Source: Novosphingobium sp. (GTDB lineage Bacteria > Pseudomonadota > Alphaproteobacteria > Sphingomonadales > Sphingomonadaceae). Taken from it: 64,000 nucleotides of DNA. Below are positions 60,875 through 64,000 of this stretch, one piece after another (position 1 is the first letter of the stretch; each line of letters opens with the position of its first letter). The notes under the pieces were generated by a model. It worked only from the letters and a program-made list of their open reading frames with translations. It did no database searches and was not told the origin of the DNA. Location of the stretch: contig NZ_JAIXPP010000016.1 in the NCBI RefSeq assembly GCF_027486195.1, forward strand, positions 60,086 through 124,085, read 5' to 3'. Both the position numbers and the translations under genes were made by a program.

Positions 60875-60919
60875 TGTAATTACAGTGTTGACGCGCGTCA
60901 ATCATGATTGTAATTACAA
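60875..60919. promoter_or_regulatory. Operator-promoter with three palindromes
   Basis: TGTAATTACA at 60875-60884 and again at 60909-60918 (there extended to TTGTAATTACAA) flank a perfect palindrome TTGACGCGCGTCAA at 60888-60901, which offers a -35-like TTGACG in both directions. On the plus strand TGTAAT at 60909 could be a -10 with 15-bp spacing. It sits between the RHH gene and a plus-strand operon and is the obvious target of the RHH protein. Confidence 0.65.
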
Positions 60920-60983
60920 CGCAGGCCGAAGCGAGGGGGCAACCTCACTCCGGCCCTGACCACAAACGTGAAGGAACCACGCC

Positions 60984-61124
60984 ATGGCTGCTAGCTCCAA
61001 TACCACCAGCACCCGCGCGAAGGCAGTGCAAAATCCCCGGCAGATTGCAACGCTGCCCGCCACCCGCGAGGCGCTGCTGCGCCGCCTCTGGGCCCAGCAC
61101 GACGGCGAAGGGAGGGCGATCTGA
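60984..61124 (+). CDS. Small hypothetical protein (46 aa)
   Basis: The ATG at 60984 follows GAAGGAA. MAASSNTTSTRAKAVQNPRQ, then ATREALLRRLWAQHDGEGRA. It overlaps the next gene (TGATG). Function unknown. Confidence 0.55.
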   Translation: MAASSNTTSTRAKAVQNPRQIATLPATREALLRRLWAQHDGEGRAI

Positions 61125-61330
61125 TGGACCGCAAGACCACTCGCTCTGGCGTCCGCTCGATGGCCGACGATCCGTTTGTGAAATCGTTCTTTTGGAACCA
61201 CTTGCACGATGATGATGCCGAGCTTTTCACCTATCCGGATTGCATCGATCAGCGCCATATCGGCGATGCTGCGACCGGTTGGTGCGGCGCTTTTGCCGAT
61301 GATGACATGGAAGTGGACGACGGCGTCTAG
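61124..61330 (+). CDS. Small acidic hypothetical protein (68 aa)
   Basis: MDRKTTRSGVRSMADDPFVK, then a strongly acidic HLHDDDAELFTYPDC and DDDMEVDDGV. Such acidic small phage proteins can mimic DNA, for example anti-restriction proteins; that is a speculation from charge only. Translationally coupled to the 46-aa gene and convergent with the nuclease. Confidence 0.55.
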   Translation: MDRKTTRSGVRSMADDPFVKSFFWNHLHDDDAELFTYPDCIDQRHIGDAATGWCGAFADDDMEVDDGV

Positions 61331-61701
61331 CGCCAGCGGTGCGCGAGGCCCCGGCTGATGAGGTAGCGGCCTGCGTCAACGCCGTTCACCGATAGGCGGG
61401 CCAGCGTGCGGCCATAGCGATCGGTGCCGGTGCGCTGCAGCTTCACAGGCCCCTTGGCCAGAAACAGGGCGAGTGCGTCACGGGCGCGCTCGCCCTTTGT
61501 GTAATCGCACCAGGGCGGGTTGGGGCTGCCTTCAAGGCGGCGCTTGGCGGCAGGGCTGCACCGCTCGGAGCGGAAGAGCTCCGGCGCGTCGATATCCTCG
61601 ATCCGGATGCGCTCGCCGCTGCAGAGGCGCACCGTGTCGCCATCATGTACGCGGGCGATGCAGACCGGCGCGGCGGCGAGCGAGAGGGCGAGAAGGAGCA
61701 T
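61327..61701 (-). CDS. Secreted staphylococcal-type thermonuclease (SNase)
   Basis: 124 aa with an N-terminal signal (LLLALSLAAAPVCIA). The SNase domain shows RVHDGDTVRL (Ca-ligand Asp), GERIRIEDIDAPEL (Arg and Asp), GERARDALALFL (Glu) and DRYGRTLARL (Arg), the expected catalytic set. Exported, so it may degrade external DNA. It follows a 62-aa gene by ten bases. Confidence 0.85.
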   Translation of the reverse strand: MLLLALSLAAAPVCIARVHDGDTVRLCSGERIRIEDIDAPELFRSERCSPAAKRRLEGSPNPPWCDYTKGERARDALALFLAKGPVKLQRTGTDRYGRTLARLSVNGVDAGRYLISRGLAHRWR

Positions 61702-61710
61702 GGGCGAACC

Positions 61711-61899
61711 TTAGCGCTTGGCTTCGAGCTGGTGAAGAGCGGGGAGGACCTCCTTTTCGATGAGCTGGCGCAGATCGAGGAAGGCGATGAAGGCGCCGGG
61801 CTTCAGGTGGGTGCCGTGTTCGCACCTGCTGGCCTCGGGGAAGTCCTTCAGGCGGTCGAAGAGGGCATGGAGGCGATCGTGGAGGGAGGCGTCGGTCAT
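61711..61899 (-). CDS. Small hypothetical helical protein (62 aa)
   Basis: MTDASLHDRLHALFDRLKDF, then PGAFIAFLDLRQLIEKEVLP. Probably co-transcribed with the SNase gene. Not recognised. Confidence 0.55.
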   Translation of the reverse strand: MTDASLHDRLHALFDRLKDFPEASRCEHGTHLKPGAFIAFLDLRQLIEKEVLPALHQLEAKR

Positions 61900-62185
61900 G
61901 CGCCCTGTATGGGCCTGGGCTGGCGCGATGTCAGCCCCACGGGCGTGCAGGGCAGGGCATGGGCGCGCGAGACGGCCGATGGCCCCACCTTGGCCCCGCG
62001 CGCCGCGCTTGCCCCCACGCCCCGCCCTCGCGCTTCGGGTGCCTCATTTACGCTTCTGGAGCCTCTGTCACGCAGCGGAATTGCGCAAGGTGTGCCTCCT
62101 GGCGAGATTTGCGGATCGACGCACGTTGTACTGATCTACCCAACAGCGCCGCTTTCCTGAGGGAATAGGCGGGGGTCGGGAAATG

Positions 62186-62419
62186 CCTCACATTCCTCAC
62201 CTGCTGATTTCTGGTGGCTCAAACCCGCAGAAATCTGCCGTTTCCTTGGTGATGCTCTGATCCTCACCTAACCTCACATCTGACCTCACCTTTCTGAAGA
62301 ATGGCGGATTTCTGCGCTTTCTAATTCCTCACATGTGATGATCTATTTCCCTCACATGGTGATGAAGAGGTGAGGCGATTTGTGAGGCTCCAAACCCGCA
62401 GAAATCCGCCAATGTGAGG
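62186..62419. repeat. Iteron-like cluster of CCTCAC(A/C)T
   Basis: Seven forward copies (starting 62186, 62195, 62262, 62272, 62284, 62327, 62350) and two inverted copies (62368, 62412) within 234 bp. The ends form an inverted pair (CCTCACATTCCTCAC / GTGAGGAATGTGA). Also present are two direct copies of AAACCCGCAGAAATC(T/C)GCC (62221, 62391) and one inverted piece (62304-62317). Candidate replication origin for the primase-helicase, or integrase/partition site. Confidence 0.7.
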
Positions 62420-62525
62420 AATGTGATGAGCTTCCCGATATCCCCCTGCACTTTGGCGAAGTAGATGCGCGCATGCGTTGGCAGTTTGGTGAGATCGTCT
62501 CACTGCAAGCATCGCTGGAGTTGGT

Positions 62526-62543
62526 CGGGACTATGTCGGGACT
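62526..62543. repeat. CGGGACT pair 112 bp left of the attR core
   Basis: Two CGGGACT words with an 11-bp period, preceded by ttggt as in the copy within int. Together with 22921 it gives the attP core one such site on each side, as expected of integrase arm sites. Confidence 0.6.
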
Positions 62544-62595
62544 CGAGGTGCCGATCTGTTCCGTTCGGCTCCGTTCTGTTCCGCGATCGAGCAGG

Positions 62596-62623
62596 TTGAC
62601 GGGGTCGGAAAATGCCGTAAATG
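62596..62623 (+). promoter_or_regulatory. Promoter for tRNA-Val, supplied by the prophage end
   Basis: -35 TTGACG (62596-62601), 16-bp spacer, -10 TAAATG (62618-62623), with expected start about 12 bases before the tRNA. It lies on the prophage side of the attR core. A TTGACG also lies at the same place beside attL (22769) but without a good -10. Confidence 0.6.
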
Positions 62624-62637
62624 CGCGGGTTCCGGCG

Positions 62638-62679
62638 TGCCGGGCGGTTAGCTCAGTTGGTAGAGCATCTCGTTTACAC
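62638..62679 (+). other. attR: attR core within tRNA-Val
   Basis: Identical 42 bp to 22812-22853, ending at the anticodon loop. It separates the prophage from the rest of the tRNA gene and the chromosome. Confidence 0.92.
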
Positions 62680-62717
62680 CGAGAGGGTCGGGGGTTCGAG
62701 CCCCTCACCGCCCACCA
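62642..62717 (+). tRNA. tRNA-Val (anticodon TAC), CCA encoded
   Basis: Complete cloverleaf: acceptor GGGCGGT/ACCGCCC, D-arm GCTC/GAGC, anticodon arm TCTCG-TTTACAC-CGAGA with anticodon TAC, T-arm GGGGG-TTCGAGC-CCCTC, discriminator A, and CCA at 62715-62717. The integrated prophage restores the 5' half, so the gene remains functional. Confidence 0.97.
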
Positions 62718-62986
62718 TTCCGGTTTTCCCTTTTCCGGTTTTCGCTTGTCCTTTGCGCCATAGGCTTTGCTTATAGGCTGTCGGCAGCAAATCCGATTGG
62801 CAGCCCGGGTGCCGCAACGTTATCTCATCACGTGCGGACCGGGCCCCTCTGGCAGCTGTCTCCTCCCCCCGCAGGCAGCTGCGATGTCGGACCGCATCGA
62901 GCCGACCCGGACAGTCCAATCCCCCCCCACACTTCAGGACTGCACCGGGCCGGCTCGAACCGACCATTCGGATGAGGAGAGAGGCA

Positions 62987-63154
62987 ATGCATGCACAAGA
63001 CTATCGGCTATCGCTGGTTCACCACCGGCTGGAGACCGAAATCGGGCGCGAGCAGGCGCGCAAGGCGCCCGATCGCTGGCGCTTGATGCGGCTGAAAAAG
63101 CTCAAGCTGGCGATCAAGGATCGCCTTCACCGGCTGACCGGCGCGACCGGCTAG
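62987..63154 (+). CDS. DUF465/YdcH-family small protein
   Basis: 55 aa from the ATG at 62987, after GGAGAGAGG. LSLVHHRLETEIGREQARKA, then RLMRLKKLKLAIKDRLHRL is the DUF465 pattern (basic K-L-KD-I/L helix). A common small chromosomal protein in alphaproteobacteria; role unknown. Confidence 0.85.
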   Translation: MHAQDYRLSLVHHRLETEIGREQARKAPDRWRLMRLKKLKLAIKDRLHRLTGATG

Positions 63155-63257
63155 AGCGTTTTCGAAGCAGGTGGAATCACCTGCTGGATCGGAAAACGCG
63201 GTAAAACAAATGCCTGGAGCAGTCGGTCCGATGCAATCGGATCGGAATCTGCTCTAG
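63155..63257. repeat. Palindromic intergenic repeat (about 100 bp)
   Basis: Nested inverted repeats: outer TAGAGC/GCTCTA, then GCGTTTTC/GAAAACGC around GCAGGTGG-AATC-ACCTGC, then AGCAG/CTGCT and CCGATGCAATCGG. This is the type of dispersed palindromic element frequent between genes in Sphingomonadales. It separates convergent ydcH-like and tlpA-like genes, so it may also act as a bidirectional terminator. Confidence 0.75.
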
Positions 63258-63883
63258 CGCAGCGTATCAGCCAGCATCGCATCGGTGCGCGGGCCGGCCC
63301 AATCGTGCGAGCCGATCATCCGCCAGACCTCCTTGCCAGCGGCATCGTAGAGCACGGTGGTGGGCAGGACGCCGGTGTTGTAATGCTGGCTGAGGGCGTT
63401 GTCCGGATCGAGCCAGGGCGCGAGATGCGTGAGCTTGCGGTCCTTGAAGAAGGCATCCACCGCCTTCGCCTGATCCAGATCCTGCGAGACGGTAAGGACC
63501 GTGAGCTTGCCGGCCTTGGCTGCGGCCAGCGCATCGAGCGTGGGCATTTCGAGCACGCAGGGTCCGCACCAGGTCGCCCAGAGGTTGATCAGCAGCGGCT
63601 TGCCCTTGAGATCGGCCGTGCGCACCTTCTTGCCCGATGGATCCGTAAAGGTGAAATCGGGGAGCGCGGCGCCGCGATTGCTGATGTCGAGCGTGCCGTT
63701 GAACGGACCCTCTCCGTCAGCGGGTGCGCCTTCTGCGGCAGCGGTGGGGGCGGATGCGCTGGTCTGCGGTTGCGTGTCCGCCGGGGTTTGCCTATCGCAC
63801 CCGGCGAGAAGCCCGGTGGCGAGAAGCGCCATTGGCAGTAGCAACTTGGCAGACGGACGCCTTGAAGAGGTACTTGGGGACAT
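63254..63883 (-). CDS. TlpA-family thiol-disulfide lipoprotein
   Basis: 209 aa from the ATG at 63883. Lipobox in [18 protein letters not shown], low-complexity Thr/Ala linker, then a thioredoxin fold with [20 protein letters not shown] (CxxC) and [15 protein letters not shown] (cis-Pro). A periplasmic membrane-anchored reductase. Its start overlaps the divergent argH start by two bases. Confidence 0.9.
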   Translation of the reverse strand: MSPSTSSRRPSAKLLLPMALLATGLLAGCDRQTPADTQPQTSASAPTAAAEGAPADGEGPFNGTLDISNRGAALPDFTFTDPSGKKVRTADLKGKPLLINLWATWCGPCVLEMPTLDALAAAKAGKLTVLTVSQDLDQAKAVDAFFKDRKLTHLAPWLDPDNALSQHYNTGVLPTTVLYDAAGKEVWRMIGSHDWAGPRTDAMLADTLR

Positions 63884-64000
63884 GAGCGGCAATTCAGGCT
63901 CCAACCAGATGTGGGGCGGGCGCTTCGCGGCGGGCCCTTCGGCCGTCATGCGCGAAATCAACGCCTCGATTCCCTTCGACAAGGCCTTGTGGCGGCAGGA
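63882..64000 (+). CDS. argH: Argininosuccinate lyase, N-terminal part (runs off the window)
   Basis: 39 residues are visible: [20 protein letters not shown], then [12 protein letters not shown], the conserved ArgH start. Last step of arginine synthesis. A chromosomal housekeeping gene marking the right flank. Confidence 0.88.
   Translation, partial: MSGNSGSNQMWGGRFAAGPSAVMREINASIPFDKALWRQ

Larger units (their letters stand above)
61900..62641. other. Gene-free right end of the prophage
   Basis: 61900-62180 shows nothing recognisable. 62186-62430 is an iteron-rich block, 62526-62543 a CGGGACT pair, and 62596-62623 the tRNA promoter. Minus-strand ORFs across 62352-62967 are antisense tRNA artefacts. 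Confidence 0.7.

Noticed and set aside
62186..62419. CRISPR array
   Set aside because: The repeated word is only 8 bp, in both orientations and unevenly spaced; no cas genes are present.
62352..62967. Minus-strand ORFs of 97-118 aa across the tRNA (GGEGLEPPTLSV, RGSNPRPSRCKRDALPTEL)
   Set aside because: These peptides are the well-known antisense translation of a tRNA gene, not proteins.

Overview
The window looks like a chromosomal segment of a GC-rich alphaproteobacterium, most likely Sphingomonadales. The evidence is codon bias, the host genes at the right end (a DUF465/YdcH protein, a TlpA lipoprotein, and argH running off the edge), and the style of the prophage. No database was searched; all names rest on motifs and gene context.

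Layout. (1) 1-14.6 kb is a mosaic defence or accessory island. It holds a three-gene operon of unknown function (minus strand, 113-2055), decayed relics (an RloC/AAA_13-like P-loop fragment and a frameshifted ORF), an SbcD-like nuclease and SbcC-like ATPase pair, a C-terminal scrap of a type ISP/COG4889-like helicase, a GHKL-type ATPase with a STAS-like front half, a DUF1998-type DEAH helicase, and on the other strand a 1111-aa SF1 helicase-nuclease. A 35-bp imperfect direct repeat (2194 and 14544) brackets the SbcCD-to-helicase block. (2) 14.66-22.55 kb is a type I restriction-modification operon, hsdM-hsdS-mrr-like-hsdR, each junction overlapping by 4 bases. (3) 22.8-62.7 kb is a complete-looking prophage with a P2-type virion. 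It sits in a tRNA-Val(TAC) gene between 42-bp attL and attR cores. (4) 62.7-64 kb is the ordinary chromosome.

The prophage has a long minus-strand early operon (36.3 to 22.9 kb). It starts at a Cro-like gene facing a LexA/CI-type repressor and ends in the integrase, and many of its junctions are 4-base overlaps. It encodes an Ogr/Delta-type late activator, a TOPRIM primase-helicase that replaces the P2 rolling-circle protein, three different DNA methyltransferases, ASCH and Nmad5-like proteins, and an AlpA-like regulator. Two genes behind the repressor (a lipoprotein and an excalibur protein) look like lysogenic-conversion genes. Structural genes are P2-like: Q and P on plus, and O-N-M-L-X-holin-R-S then J-I-H-V-W-FI-FII-E/E'-T-U-D on minus. 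A plus-strand cassette (SGNH hydrolase, endolysin, small membrane protein) sits between S and J. The right end carries a BRO antirepressor and ribbon-helix-helix pair, a secreted nuclease, and an iteron-rich non-coding block.

The most informative non-coding signals are four. Three copies of a GTTGT-N13-ACAAC dyad lie upstream of P/O, J and V, and are predicted late-activator operators. A slippery T TTT TTC links E to E'. An iteron cluster at 62186-62419 may be the replication origin or an integrase arm. Paired CGGGACT repeats with an 11-bp period lie at fixed distances from the att cores; one copy outside the prophage, at exactly the same 112-bp distance, implies a second element once used the same tRNA site.
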